64,000 bases of DNA from Siderastrea siderea (taxonomy: Eukaryota > Cnidaria > Anthozoa > Scleractinia > Rhizangiidae): the NCBI GenBank assembly GCA_964030785.1, contig OZ034966.1, forward strand, positions 87,501 to 151,500, in the 5' to 3' direction. The notes beneath the pieces are model-generated. The model saw nothing but the letters and a program-made list of their open reading frames with translations, was not told the origin of the DNA and searched no databases. The position numbers and the translations under genes were made by a program. The first letter of the stretch is position 1. Every line of letters starts with the position of its first letter. Below, in pieces: positions 1-12,508 of this stretch.

Positions 1-3000
1 CAGATTCCGTTGGGGCATCAAAAACAAATCATTTTTTGCTATTCTTATAGAATTTGGCGATACTAAGAAATGCTAATTAGCGTTCTCAGCTGCATGCACA
101 AAGGCCAAAAATGCCTTCCAATCCTTTGGGACCATTAGAAAAAAACTCTTTTGTTAAAAAGGACAAAGAATGCGCCATATGTGCGATCCTTAGGGAAAAA
201 CCCCATTTTGGGGCATACACAGAGGCTAAAAAATGTGTTGCACGTGGTCAGGTGCGCTAAACATGCTCCCTAGAGGCCCAAAAATAATGCGAATCCCTCG
301 GGCTATCAGAAAAAATATTTATTGTGTGGAAAGGCTGCTATTTTTTCGGTAAGGTGCAAATTTCACTTTTGAGAGGGGTGGGGTGGGTCCCTCAAAAAAG
401 TGATCATTTTGGTGCAACGGCCTCAGCATAAAGGCACCTCAGATTCCGTTGGGATACCAAAAAACAATCAAGTTGGCGCTATTTTTATAGAATTTGGCGA
501 TACTAAGAAATGATGCACTTTTTCAGGGCTTGACTTAGTCCCAAAAAGCAGCAAAAAGCTAATTGGCGGTCTCAGCTGCATGCAAAAAGGCCAAAAATGC
601 ATTCAAATCCTTTGGGCTATTAGAAAACAATTGCTTTTGTTAAAAAGGACAAAGAATGCGCCATATGTGCGATCCTTAGGGGAAAACCCCATTTTGGGGC
701 ATACACAGAGACTAAAAAATGTCTTGCACGTGGTCATTTGCGCTAAACATGCTCCCCAGAGGCCCAAAAATAATGCGATATGTGCGATCCTTAAAGAAAA
801 ACCCCATTTTGGGGCATACACAGAGGCTAAAAAATGTGCTGCGCGTGGTCAGGTGCGCTAAACATGCTCCGCAGAGGCCCAAAAATAATGCAAATCCCCC
901 GGGGCTATCAGAAAAAAAATGTTTATTGTGTAGAAAGTCTGCTATTTTGTCGGTAAGGTGGAAATTTAACTTTTGAGAGGGGTGGGGTGGGTCCCTCGAC
1001 AAAATGCTCATTTTGGTGCAACGGCCCCAGCATAAAAGCACCTCAGATTCCGTTGGGGCACCAAAAACAAATCATTTTGGCGCTATTCTTATAGAATTTT
1101 GCGATACTAAGAAATGCTACACTTTTTCAGGGCATGTATTAGTCCCAAAAAGCAGCAAAAAGCTAATTGGCGGTCTCAGCTGCATGCACAAAGGCCAAAA
1201 ATACATTCAAATCCTTTGAAACCCTCAGAAAAAATTGCTTTTGTTAAAAAGGACAAAGAATGCGCGATATGTGCGATCCTTACGGAAAAAAAACCCATTT
1301 TGGGGCATACACAGAGGCTAAAAATGTGTTGCACGTGGTCAGGTGCGCTAAACATGCTTCCCAGAAACCCAAAACTAATGCAAATCCCTCGGGGGTATCC
1401 GAAAAAATGTTTATTGTCTAGAAAGTTTGCTTTTTTGTCGGTAAGGTGGAAATTTCACTTTTGAGAGGGGTGGGGTGTGTCCATCAAAAAAGTGCTCATT
1501 TTGGTGCAATGACCCCAGCATAAAAGCACCTCAGATTCCGTTGCGACACCAAAAACAAATCATTTTGGCGCTATTCTTATACAATTTGGCGATACTAAGA
1601 AATGCTACACCTTTTCAGGGCTTGAATTAGTCCCAAAAAGCAGCAAAAAGCTAATTGGCGGTCTCAGCTGCATGCACAAAGGCCAAGAATGCATTCAAAC
1701 CCTTTGGGACCATTAGAAAAAAATTGCTTTTGTTGAAAAGTACAAAGAATGCGCGATATGTGCGATCCTTAAAGTGCACCTAACTCCAAAATATCTTTTA
1801 CGCTAATATAAATCTTTGCACCTATTTTAAAAACATTTCGCCAATATTTGCAGTTTTTGACTTTTTTATGGGCTTCCAAACTTACGACAAACTAAGCACC
1901 ATTTGGTGCACGACCGAGCTAGAAGGGGCATGGGTCTATTCTGGATTTGACGTCACAAACTGCTTTGCATGCATGTTTACAAAGACTTAAGGAGATGCAA
2001 ATCATTTTGTGATGTCAAATCCAGAATAGACCCATGCCCTCACTAGCTCGGTCGTGTACCAGATGATGGCTAGATTTCGTAACTTTTACAGCCTATAAAA
2101 AGTCAAGAATGAGGGGGATTTCATAAAAAAAAAGGCGTAATGCTTTTCGAACAGGTGCAAAGAGTTGTTTTAGCGAAAAAAATATTTTGGGGTTAGGTGC
2201 ACTTTAAGGAAACACCCCATTTTGGGGCATACACAGAGTCTAAAAAATGTGCTGCGCGTGGTCGGGTGCGCTAAACATGCTCCCCAGAGGCCCAAAATTA
2301 ATGCGAATCCCTTGGGGCTATCAGAAAAAATTGTTTATCGTGTAGAAAGTCTGCTATTTTGTCGGTAAGGCAGAAATTTCACTTTTGAGAGGGGTGGGTG
2401 GGTCCCTCGACAAAATGCTCAATTTGGTGCAACGGCCCCAGCATAAAAGAACCTCACCAAAAACAAATCATTTTTTCGCTATTCTTATAGAATTTGGCGA
2501 TAGTAAGAAATGCTACACTTTTTCAGGGCTTGATTTAGTCCCAAAAGCAGCAAAAAGCTAATTGGCGGTCTCAGCTGCATGCACAAGGGCCAACAATGCA
2601 TTCAAATCCTTTGGGACTATAAGAAAAATTGTTTTTGTTAAAAAGTACAAAGAATGCGCGATATGTGCGATTCTTAGGGAAAAAATCCATTTTAGGGCAT
2701 ACACAGAGGCTAAAAAATGTGTTGCACGTGGTCAGGTGCGCTAAACATGCTCCCCAGAGGCCCAAAAATAATGCAAATCCCTTGGGGCTATCAGAAAAAA
2801 ATGTTTATTGTGTAGAAAGTCTGCTATTTTGTCGGTAAGGTGGAAATTTCATTTTTGAGAGGGGTGGGGTGGGTTCCTTTAAAAATATGCTGATTTTGGT
2901 ACAACGACCCCAGCATAAAGGCACCTCAGAATCCGTTGGGGCACCAAAGACAAATCATTTTGGCGCTATTCTTATAGAATTTGGCGATACTAAGAAATGC

Positions 3001-4380
3001 TACACTTTTTTAGGACTTGAATTAGCACGTGGTCAGGTGCGCTAAAAATGCTCAGCTGCATGCACAAAGGCCAAAAATGTATTCAAATCCTTTGGGACCA
3101 TTAGAAAAAAATTGCTTTTGTTGAAAAGTAAAAGAATGCGCGATATGTGTGATCCTTAGGGAAAAGACCCCATTTTGGGGCATACACAGAGCCTAAAAAA
3201 TGTGTTGCACGTGGTCAGGTGCGCTAAACATGCTCCTTAGAGGCTCAAAAATAATGCAAATCCCTCGGAGCTATCAGAAATTTATTGTGTAGAAAGTCTG
3301 CTATTTTGTCGGTAAGGCGGAAATTTCACTTTTGAGAGGGGTGGGGTGGGTCCCTCAAAAAAAGTGTTCATTTGTTTGCAACGGCCCCAGTATAAAAGCA
3401 CCTCAGATTCCGTTGGGGGACCAAAAACAAATCATTTTGGCGCTATTCTTAAAGAATTTGGCGATACTAAGAAATGTTACACTTTTCAGGGCTTGAATTA
3501 GTCCCACAAAGCAGCAAAAGGCTAATTGACGGTCTCAGCTGTACGCGCAAAGGCCAAAAATGCATTCAAATCCATTGGGACCATTAGAAAAAAATCGCTT
3601 TTGTTGAAAAGTACAAAGAATGCGCGATATGTGCTATCCTTAGGGAACAAAAGAACCCATTTTGGGGCATACACAGAGCCTAATAAATGTGTTGCACGTG
3701 GTCAGGTACGCTAAACATGTTCCCCAGAGGCCCAAAAATAATGCAAATCACTCGGGGCTATCCGAAAAAAATGTTTATTGTGTAGAAAGTCTGCTATTTT
3801 GTCGGTAAGGTGGAAATTTCACTTTTGAGAGGGGTGGGGTGGGTCCCTCAAAAAAAAGTGCTCATTTTGGTGCAACGGCCCCAGCATAAAAGCACCTCAG
3901 ATTCCGTTGGGGCACCAGAAACAAATCATTTTGGCGCTATTCTTATAGAATTTGGCGATAATAAGAAATGCTACAATTTTTCAGGGCTTGAATTAGTCCC
4001 AAACCGCAGCAAAAAGCTAATTGGCGGTCTCAGCTGCATGCACACGGGCCAAAAATGCATTCCAATCCTTTGGGACCATTAGAAAAAATTGATTTTGTTG
4101 AAAAGTACAAATAATGCGCGATATGTGCGATCCTTAGGGAAAAAACCCCATTTTGGGGCATACACAGAGGCTAAAAAATGTGCTGCACGTGGTCATGTGC
4201 GCTAAACATGCTCCCCAGAGGCCCAGAAAATAATGCAAATTCCTCGGGGCTAGCAGAAAAAAAGATTTATTGTGTAGAAAGTCTGCTATTTTGTCGGTAA
4301 GGTGGAAATTTCACTTTTGAGAGGGGTGGGGTTGGTCCCTCAAAAAAGTGTTCATTTTGGTGCAACGGCCCCAGCATAAA
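1..4380. repeat. Tandem satellite array, left block (about 485-bp unit, subfamily with extra AGCAGCAAAA)
   Basis: The same landmarks recur about every 485-492 bp: GATTCCGTTGGGGCACC, TTTGGCGATACTAAGAAATG, GGCGGTCTCAGCTGCATGCA, CATTTTGGGGCATACACAGA, GGTCAGGTGCGCTAAACATG and GAGAGGGGTGGGGTGGGTCC. Starts of the first landmark lie near 440, 1041, 1528, 2926, 3403 and 3895. Spacing is normal except where a 431-bp element was inserted and where about 115 bp are duplicated inside one unit (around 660-860). Most units here carry a 10-bp stretch (AGCAGCAAAA) before GCTAATTGGCGG that the right block lacks. Short open frames in the array recur with the repeat and are not genes. I do not recognise the satellite family. 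Confidence 0.93.
1773..2203. mobile_element. Short TTAA-flanked inverted-repeat (foldback) element, 431 bp
   Basis: The element is flanked on both sides by TTAA (1769-1772 and 2204-2207). It starts AGTGCACCTAACTCCAAAAT and ends with the near-exact reverse complement. The inverted arms extend inward: GGGTCTATTCTGGATTTGAC near 1930 is mirrored by the complement near 2010-2035, so most of the element can fold back. It interrupts a satellite unit at the GATCCTTA motif; removing it restores normal spacing. There is no coding capacity. TTAA targets are typical of piggyBac-type transposases, so a non-autonomous piggyBac-like element is the likely class. A related larger copy lies at 22519-24403. Confidence 0.85.
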
Positions 4381-4641
4381 CAACAACAACAAGCTTTATT
4401 TGCATGACTATAAGTACATACAGTATTGCAAAAGTGTAAAACTTAACTAAAGCGAAACTTATAACAATCATAATCATGTAATAGGAAAAAAGCAATTAAG
4501 TATGCGTTACATTACTTTCATTCGATAGAAGATTATTTCGTTAAGATAAGCATCTCAAAATGAACTTCATCAGTTGAGTATTTAAATAATAATTATCAGA
4601 ATTCATTAATTTTTTTGAGGCTTGCATAGGAGGTAATTTTG

Positions 4642-6427
4642 TTATGTTTGGTATTTGGTATTTTTTTTGTAAAATTCATCTCTAAAACTACAGTATTTAG
4701 TACAATGGAAAAGTAAATGAATTTCATCTTCAATTTGGTTTGATTTACACGTAGGGCAGAGTCTATTATCCCTTGGGATTTGATCATATCTGCCAGTTTC
4801 GATCAATAATTTATGATTACCTATTCTAAGTTTCACTAATTCTTTCCTGTTATTTAGTTTTCTTGTAAGATCTAAATAGCAGGAAGGCGTATATTCGTCC
4901 TTAAAAGTGTTATAGAATTCTAATTTCTTAGAGTTTTGAATAGTGTGTTGCCAGTGTGAAATATACTTTTGTTGCATAAGACTTACATAGTGTTTAATCT
5001 TAGCATCAGTGAAGAAAGTAGGGTCAAAATCAGGCAAATTATAATATTCAGACATCCTCATAACATTAGAGTAAAAACTATTTTTGCTGGTGTTATGAAG
5101 ATCAGATGACATTAAAAAGATTTGTTTAACAACAGAGTCATTTTCCTTATTGTGGAGATATAAGGTGTAATTAATTAATTTTCGATTAATAGCTATTATA
5201 AGAGGAAACTTTCCAAGCTCAGCTCTACAAGCTACATTCGATGCCTTACTGCTTACTTCTAAGTAACGTTTACAGTACTGGAGATGAGCTTTTTCAATCT
5301 GTGAACTGTCCCAAGACTTGAAATCGGGTTTGGTATATACTCCCCAGATTTCACTGTTGCAAGTTAAAATTGGAGAGATCATAGCGTCAAAAAGTTTATT
5401 TGCAAGGAATGGGGACAGATTGCAGATATGTGTGTGTTTTCTGAGGCTGAAAAGAGCGTAGAGAGCCTCCTCTTTCAATTTGTCAAGGGCCAATCAAACG
5501 TTTCCTGTAACGGACTTAAAATGCAACCTTGTCGTACACCTCTGGCATATTGAAAGGGTCGTGTTTGATTTTGTCCAAGCGTTATAGAGCATGTAGAGTT
5601 TGAGTACAAACTCTTAATCAAATTGTAAAAGCACCCTCTGACATTTATTTGTAACAACTTATGTAAGAGACCAACATGCCAAATTGAGTCGAAAGCTTTT
5701 TTGAAATCTACGAAACAAGCATATATTTTTTCTCGTTGTGGTTATGCACATATTTATCTACTAACGTTCTTATTGTGAGGACATGGTCTGCTGTACGATT
5801 GTTTGGTAGGAAACCAATCTGGGTATTGTGGAGAATATTACACGAGTTGACCTGCTTTAGCAGTCTTTGGTTTAAAATAGAACAAAACAATTTTCCTAGA
5901 CAGCTTGAAACACAAATTCCCCGATAATTTGACGGATCACTTCTATCACCTGATTATATATTGGTGTAATAAGGCCGCGGCACCACGTCTCGTGCATTTT
6001 ACCTGAAATAAGAATTAAATTAAAAAGTTTAAGATATACGGGCATCATGTCTTGAAGGCTAGCTTTGATCATTTCATTTTTTATTTTGTCTGAGAACGAC
6101 GATTTGTTATTTTTCATTCTCTTCGCGGCTAACAATTTCATTTTCGGTAATGAAGTAGTCTAAAGAGGCCATCTGATCTTTACGACTTTCAAGGTATGTC
6201 AAGTCATTAATAATTGACTGCTGTGTAGGATTTAAAGGCTTTCCCGAGTGAAGTGAACGGAAATAATTGAGCCATCTTTCCTCCGATATTAATGGGATAT
6301 CTTTATCTTTTTGGGTGTCATCCATCGATTTTAAACATTGCCAAAAGTGTTTCTTATCCGAATTTTCTGCACTTTTTTCTAATTCCGTAATCCTTGAGTT
6401 GTAATACTCAGTTTGTTTTCTACTCAA
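4642..6427 (-). pseudogene. LINE reverse transcriptase remnant, catalytic YADD block deleted
   Basis: Successive minus-strand frames give recognisable reverse transcriptase pieces. At 5896-6427 lie the N-terminal fingers, with a frame change near 6120. At 5708-5890 is QIGFLPNNRTADHVLTIRTL. At 5475-5657 is GVRQGCILSPL. At 4642-5493 is a thumb and C-terminal region ending in a zinc-knuckle-like CPTCKSNQIEDEIHLLFHC. Between GVRQGCILSPL and the C-terminal part there is no room for the YADD palm motif, so an internal deletion removed the active site. The element is an old, dead copy. Confidence 0.87.
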
Positions 6428-6549
6428 AAGCTACTTCTCCCGCAAGTTTTCATTTCAGGGGTCCCTGTGTTTTTGGTTTGAAAGCTTTCTTACCTCGTGT
6501 CTTTTGAAACGACAGTCTTTATCAAACCATTTTTTATTGGATACTGGCC

Positions 6550-7421
6550 TCATTTTTTGCGAAGTTTTGGTTTTCTTATCTTAAAGCTTCTTTTAGCTGC
6601 TGAGATTAGCATGTTCTCCACTTTTTTTAGCCTGGTGTTAACATCTAGAAACGAGTTGTCGTCATCAAGATAATCTCGTATGAGCATTTGAAGATCAGGT
6701 GAGCGCAAGACATCTTTGAATTTTGATGCAGAATCATTTTCCCAGAGGAACTGCATAGGAAGACGTGACAGTGGATTATTCTCAATTGAGGATTCAGGTT
6801 CACCAATAGTTGTGTTAATATTTATCGAGGCGATTATCGAACTATGATCCGATATAGAACATGGTTGACTTACGACAAAATTTGAAACATTTGAAAACAA
6901 ATCCTGGTCACAAATTGCATAATCGATAACACTTATTCCATTTCTTCCGTGGAAGGTGGGTCTGCCCAAGGTATCACCCCAGACTCTTCCGTTTAATATT
7001 TCAAGTTCGGCGTCTTTGCAAATATCAAGAAGCCTTTTACCGTGATTATTTATTTCGTTATCATAGCTATTCCGCCGAATTGGACAAAATGAAGACTCAG
7101 ATTGATCATTTACTATGATGTTGTTTCCGTCATGACAAACACTATCTGAATATTGTACTGTCCTCGAGTTAAAGTCGCCCAAGAGAAGGATTGACCCTTG
7201 GGAAGAGAAATTTAGAACATCTTTTTCTAGTTCTTCAAATAGTTCAGGGTCAAAATATTTTGAGCTACTCGGTGGAATATAAAGACCACAAACGTAGATA
7301 TCTTTCGTTGCCTTGGTATATCTTTTGTTGATTCTAAGCCAAAGAAAATTTGGCGATGTTTTGACAATTGAAATCCAATCATGAAATATATTTTTGTATA
7401 GCAAAACAATACCTCCACCAT
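6550..7421 (-). pseudogene. LINE endonuclease domain fragment (C-terminal two thirds)
   Basis: An open minus-strand frame of about 284 codons contains the endonuclease/exonuclease/phosphatase signatures LLLGDFNSR and SISDHSSI, plus YVCGLYIPPSS and VIDYAICDQ. In LINEs this domain nicks target DNA to prime reverse transcription. The N-terminal catalytic part is missing because the element is 5' truncated at 7421, so it cannot act as an endonuclease. Downstream the frame runs into stops near 6450-6550 before the reverse transcriptase. Confidence 0.88.
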
Positions 7422-10400
7422 CTCAGATTCCGTTGGGGCACCAAAAAAAGATCATTTTGGCGCTATTCTTATAAAATTTGGCGATACTAATAAATGTTAC
7501 ACTTTTTCTGGGCTTGAATTAGTCCCAAAAAGCTAATTGGCGGTCTCAGCTGCATGCGCAAAGGCCAAAAATGCATTCAAATCCTCTAGGACCATTACAA
7601 AAAAAATGCTTTTGTTGAAAACTACAAGGAATACACGATATGTGCGATCCTTAGGGAAAAACCCCAGTTTGGGGCATACTCAGAAGCTAAAAAATGTGTT
7701 GTGCGTGGTCAGGTGCGCTAAACATGCTCACTAGAGGCCCAAAAATAATGCAAATCCCTCGGGGCTCTCAGAAAAAAATGTTTATTGTGTAGGAAGTCCG
7801 CTATTTTGTCGCGAACGTGGAAATTTCATTTCTGAGAGGGGTGGGGTTGGTCCCCTCAAAAAAGTGCTCATTTTGGTGCAACGGCCTCGGCATAAAAGCA
7901 CCTCACATTCCGTTCGGGCACCAAAAAAAATCATTTTGGCCCTTTTCTTATAGAATTTGGCGATAATAAGAAATGCTACACTTTTTCAGGGCTAGAATTA
8001 GTCCCAAAAAGCTAATTGGCGGTCTCAGCTGCCTGCACAAAGGTCAAAAATGCATTCAAATCCTTTCGGACCATTAGACAAAAATTGTTTTTGTTGAAAA
8101 CTACAAAGAATGCGCCATATGTGCAATTCTTAGAGAAAAAAGACCCATTTTGGGGCATACACAGAGGCTAAAAAATGTGTTGCGCGTAGTCAGATGCGCT
8201 AAACATGCTCCCAGGGTGCCCAAAAATAATGCAAATCAATCGGGGCTATCAGGAAAAAAATGTTTATTGTGTAGAATGTCTGCTTTTTTCTCAATAAGGT
8301 GGAAATTTCATTTTTTAGAGGGGTGGCATGGGTCCCCTCAAAAAACTGCTCATATTGGTGCAACGGCCCCAGTATAAAAGCACCTCAGATTCCCTTCGGG
8401 CACCGAAAATAATTATTTTGGCGCTATTCTTAAAGAATTTGGCGATACTAAGAAATGCTACCTTTTTTCAGGGCTTGGATTAGTCCCAAAAAGCTAATTG
8501 GCGGACTCAGCTGCATGCACAAGGACCAAAAATGCATTCAAATCCTTTGGGACCAGTACAAAAAAATTGCTTTTAATGAAAACTACAAAGAATGCGCGAT
8601 AAGTGCGATCCTTAGGGAATTTTCCGGCATACACAGAGGCTAAAAAACGTGTTGCGCGTAGTCAGGTGCGCTAAACATGCTCCCCAGGTTCCCAAAAATT
8701 ATGCGAATCAATCGAGGCCATCAGAAAAAAATGTTTATTGTGTAGAAAGTCTGCTATTTTGTCGGTAAGGTGGAAATTTCATTTTTGAGAGGGGTGGGGT
8801 GGGACCCCTCAAAAAACTGCTCATTTTGATGCAACGGCCCCAGCATAAAAGCACCTCACATTCCGTTCGGGCACCAAAAAAATCATTTTGGCGCTATTCT
8901 TATAGAATTTGGCGATACTAAGAAATGCTACACTTTTTCAGGGCTAGAATTAGTCCCAAAAAGCTAATTGGCGGTCTCAGCAGCATGCACAAAGGTCAAA
9001 AATGCATTCAAATCCTTTGGGACCATTAGAAAAAAATTGTTTTTGTTGAAAACTACAAAGAATGCGCCATATTTGCGATCCTTAGAGAAAAAAAATCCAT
9101 TTTGGGGCATACACAGAGGCTAAAAAATGTGTTGCGCGTGGTCAGGTGCGCTAAACATGCTCCCCAGAAGCCCAAAAATAATGCAAATCCCTCGGGGCTA
9201 TCAGGACCAAAAATGCATTCAAATCCTTTGGGACCAGTACAAAAAAATTGCTTTTAATGAAAACTACAAAGAATGCGCGATAAGTGCGATCCTTAGGGAA
9301 TTTTTCGGCATACACAGAGGCTAAAAAACGTGTTGCGCGTAGTCAGGTGCGCTAAACATGCTCCCCAGGTTCCCAAAAATTATGCGAATCAATCGAAGCC
9401 ATCAGAAAAAAATGTTTATTGTGTAGAAAGTCTGCTTTTTTGTCGGTAAGGTGGAAATTTTTTTTTTGAGAGGGGAGGAGCCAAAGCTCAACAAACAGAG
9501 CGACTCGCTCCGCGCAAAATTATTTGTTTAGTTATTTTCTCAGTAACGTGGAAATTTAATTTTTAAGAGGGGTGGCGTGGGTCCCCTCAAAAAAGTGCTC
9601 ATTTTGGTGCAACAACCACAGCCTAAAAGCACCTCACATTCCATTCGGGCACCAAAAAAAATAATTTTGGCGCTTTTCTTATAGAATATGGCGATACCAA
9701 GAAATGCTACCTTTTTTCAAGGCTTGGATTAGTCCCAAATACCTAACTGGCGGTCTCAACTGCATGCACAAAGGCCAAAAATGCATTCAAATCCTTTGAG
9801 ACCATTACAAAAAAATTGCTTTTGTTAAAAACTACAAAGAATGCGCGATATGTGCGATCCTTAGGGAAAAAACCCCATTTTAGGGCATACACAGAGGCTG
9901 AAAAATGTGTTGCCCGTGGTTAGGTGCGCTAAACATGCTCCCTAAAGGCCCAAAAATAATGCAAATCCGTCGGGGCTATCAGAAAAAATTGCTTATTGTG
10001 TCAAAAGTCTGCTATTTTGTCGAAAAGGTGGAAATTTTATTTTTGAGAGGGGTGAGATGAGTCCCCTCAAAAAGTGCTCATTTTGGTGCAACGTTCCCAG
10101 CATAAAAGCACCTCAGATTCCGTTCGGGCACCGAAAAAAATCATTTTAGCGCTATTCTTATAGAATTTGGCGATACTAAGAAATGCTATACTTTTTCAGG
10201 GCTTGAATTAGTCTCAGAAAGCTAATTGGCGGTCTCAGCTGCATGCACAAAGGTCAAAAATGCATTCAAATCCTTTGGGACCAGTACAAAAAAATTGCTT
10301 TTGTTGAAAACTTCAAAGAATGCGCGATATGTACGATCCTTAGGGAAAATAAACCCCATTTTGGGGCATACACAGAGGCTAAAAAATGTGTTGCGCGTAG

Positions 10401-12508
10401 TCAGATGCGCTAAACATGCTCCCAGGGTTCCCAAAAATAATGCAAATCAATCGGGGCTATCAGAAAAAAACTGTTTACTGTGTAGAAAGTCCGCTTTTTT
10501 GTCGGTAGGGTGGAAATTTCATTTTTTAAAGGGGTGGAGTGGGTCCCCTCAAAAAAGTGCTCATTTTGGTGCAACGGCCCCAGCATAAATCCGCCTCAGA
10601 TTCCGTTCAGGCATTGAAAAAGAATCATTTTGGCGCTATTCTTGCAGAATTTGGCGATACTAAGAAATGATACCTTTTTTCAGGGCTTGGATTAGTAGCA
10701 AAAAGCTAATTGGCGGGCTGAGCTGCATGCACAATGGACAAAAATGCATTCAAATCCTTTGGGACCAGTACAAAAAATTTGCGTTGGTTGAAAACTACAA
10801 AGAATGCGCGATATCTGCGATCCTTAAGCAAAAAAACCCCATTTTAGGGCATACACAGAGGCTAAAAAATGTGTTGCGCGTAGTCAGGTGCGCTAAACAT
10901 GCTCCCCAGGTTCCCAGAAATAATGCAAATAAATCGGGGCTATCAGAGAAAACTGTTTATTGCAGCAGAAAGTCTGCTATTTTGTCGGTAAGGTGGAAAT
11001 TTCATTTTTGAGAGGGGTGGGGTGGATCCCCTCAAAAAAGTGCTCATTTTGGTGCAACGGCCCACAGCATAAAAGCACCTCAGATTCCGTTCGGGCACCA
11101 AAAAAAATCATTTTGGCGCAATTCTTATAGAATTTGGCGATACTAAGAAATGCTACACTTTTTCAGGCCTTGAATTAGTCCCAAAAAGCTAATTGGCGGT
11201 CTCAGCTGCATGCCCAAAGGCTAAAAATGCATTCAAATCCTTTGGGACCATTAGAAAAAAATTGTTTTTGTTGAAAACTACAAAGAATGCGCCATATGTG
11301 CGATCCTTAGAGAAAAAAAACCCATTTTGGGCATACACAGAGGCTAGAAAATGTGTTGCACGTGATCAGGTGCGCTAAACATCCTCCCATTAGAAAAAAA
11401 TTGCTTTTGTTAAGAACTACAAAGAATGGGCGATATGTTCGATCCTGAGGGAAAAAAAACCATCTTGGGCTTACACAGAGGCTAAAAAATGTGTTGCACG
11501 TGTTCAGGTGCGCTAAACATGCTCCCCAGAGGCCCAAAAATAATGCAAATTCCTCGGGGCTATCAGAAAAAATGTTTGTGTAGAAAGTCTACAATTGTGT
11601 CGGTAAGGTGGAAATTTCAGTTTTGAGAGGGGTGGTGTGGGTACCCTCAAAAAAGTGCTCATTTTGGTGCAACGGCCCCAGCATAAAAGCACCTCAGATT
11701 CCGTTGGGGCACCAAAAAAAAAAATCATTTTGGCGCTATCCTCATAGAATTGTGCGATACTAAGAAATGCTAAACTTTTTCAGGGCTTGAATTAGTCCCA
11801 AAAAGCTAATTGGCGGTCTCAGCTGCATGCACACAGGCCAAAAATGCATTCAAATCCTTTGGGACCATTGGAAAAAATTGCTTTTGTTGAAAACTACAAC
11901 GAATGCATGATATGTGCGATCCTTAGGGAAAAAACCCCATTTTGGGGCATACACAGAGGCTAAAAAATGTGTTGCGCGTAGTCAGGTGCGCTAAACATGC
12001 TCTCCAGAGGCCCAAAAATAATGCAAATCCCTCGGGGCTATCAGAAAAAAATGTTGATTGTGTAGAAAGTCTGCTATTTTTTCGGTAAAGTGGAAATTTC
12101 ATTTTTGAGAGGGGTGGGGTGGGTCCCCTCAAACAAGCGCTCATTTTGGTGCAACAGCCCCAGCATAAGAGCACCTCAGATTCCGTTCGGGCACCAAAAA
12201 AAAATCATTTTGGCGCTATTCTGATAGAATTGGGCGATACTAAGAAATGCTACACTGCTTCAGGGCTTAAACTAGTCCCAAAAAGCTAATTGGCGGTCTC
12301 AGCTGCATGCACAAAGGCCAAAAATGCATTCAAATCCTTTGGGACCTTTACAGAAAAATTGCTTTTGTTAAAAACTACAAAGAATGCGCGATATGTGCGA
12401 TCCTTAGGGAAAATAAACCCCATTTTGGGGCATACACAGAGGCTTAAAAATGTGTTGCGCGTGGTCAGGTGCGCTAAACATGCTCCCCAGAGGCCCAAAA
12501 ATAATGCT
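7422..12508. repeat. Tandem satellite array, right block (about 483-bp unit, subfamily lacking AGCAGCAAAA)
   Basis: This continues the satellite after the LINE. Unit landmarks GATTCCGTT fall near 7426, 7908, 8390, 8853, 10117, 10600, 11085, 11697 and 12180, mostly 482-485 bp apart. Units here read CCCAAAAAGCTAATTGGCGG without the 10-bp stretch, and most have GTTCGGGCACC instead of GTTGGGGCACC. Partial internal duplications stretch some intervals: near 9200 a half unit restarts, and near 11390-11500 a segment is repeated. A short unrelated insert containing GAGCGACTCGCTCCGCG lies at about 9477-9525. The array ends at ATAATGC around 12508. Confidence 0.93.

Larger units (their letters stand above)
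4381..7421 (-). mobile_element. 5'-truncated, inactivated non-LTR retrotransposon (LINE) inserted in the satellite
   Basis: On the minus strand this element holds the C-terminal part of an apurinic-like endonuclease, then a reverse transcriptase and a Cys/His-rich C-terminus, and ends in AAATAAAGC followed by a short (TTG)n tail at 4381-4395. The 5' end is cut inside the endonuclease at 7421. The reading frame is broken several times and the catalytic YADD segment is missing. Satellite sequence stops at CAGCATAAA and resumes at CTCAGATTCC, so about 5 bp of target (AGCAC) appear lost and no target duplication is visible. The clade is not fixed; the gene order fits Jockey/CR1/L2-type elements. 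Confidence 0.92.

Noticed and set aside
580..4082. Many small open frames of 60-116 codons on both strands, similar to each other
   Set aside because: They repeat with the satellite period and differ only by frameshifts; they are by-products of the tandem unit, as are those at 7537-12526.
1..12508. Regular direct repeats considered as a CRISPR array
   Set aside because: The unit is about 485 bp with no unique spacers, in eukaryotic DNA.
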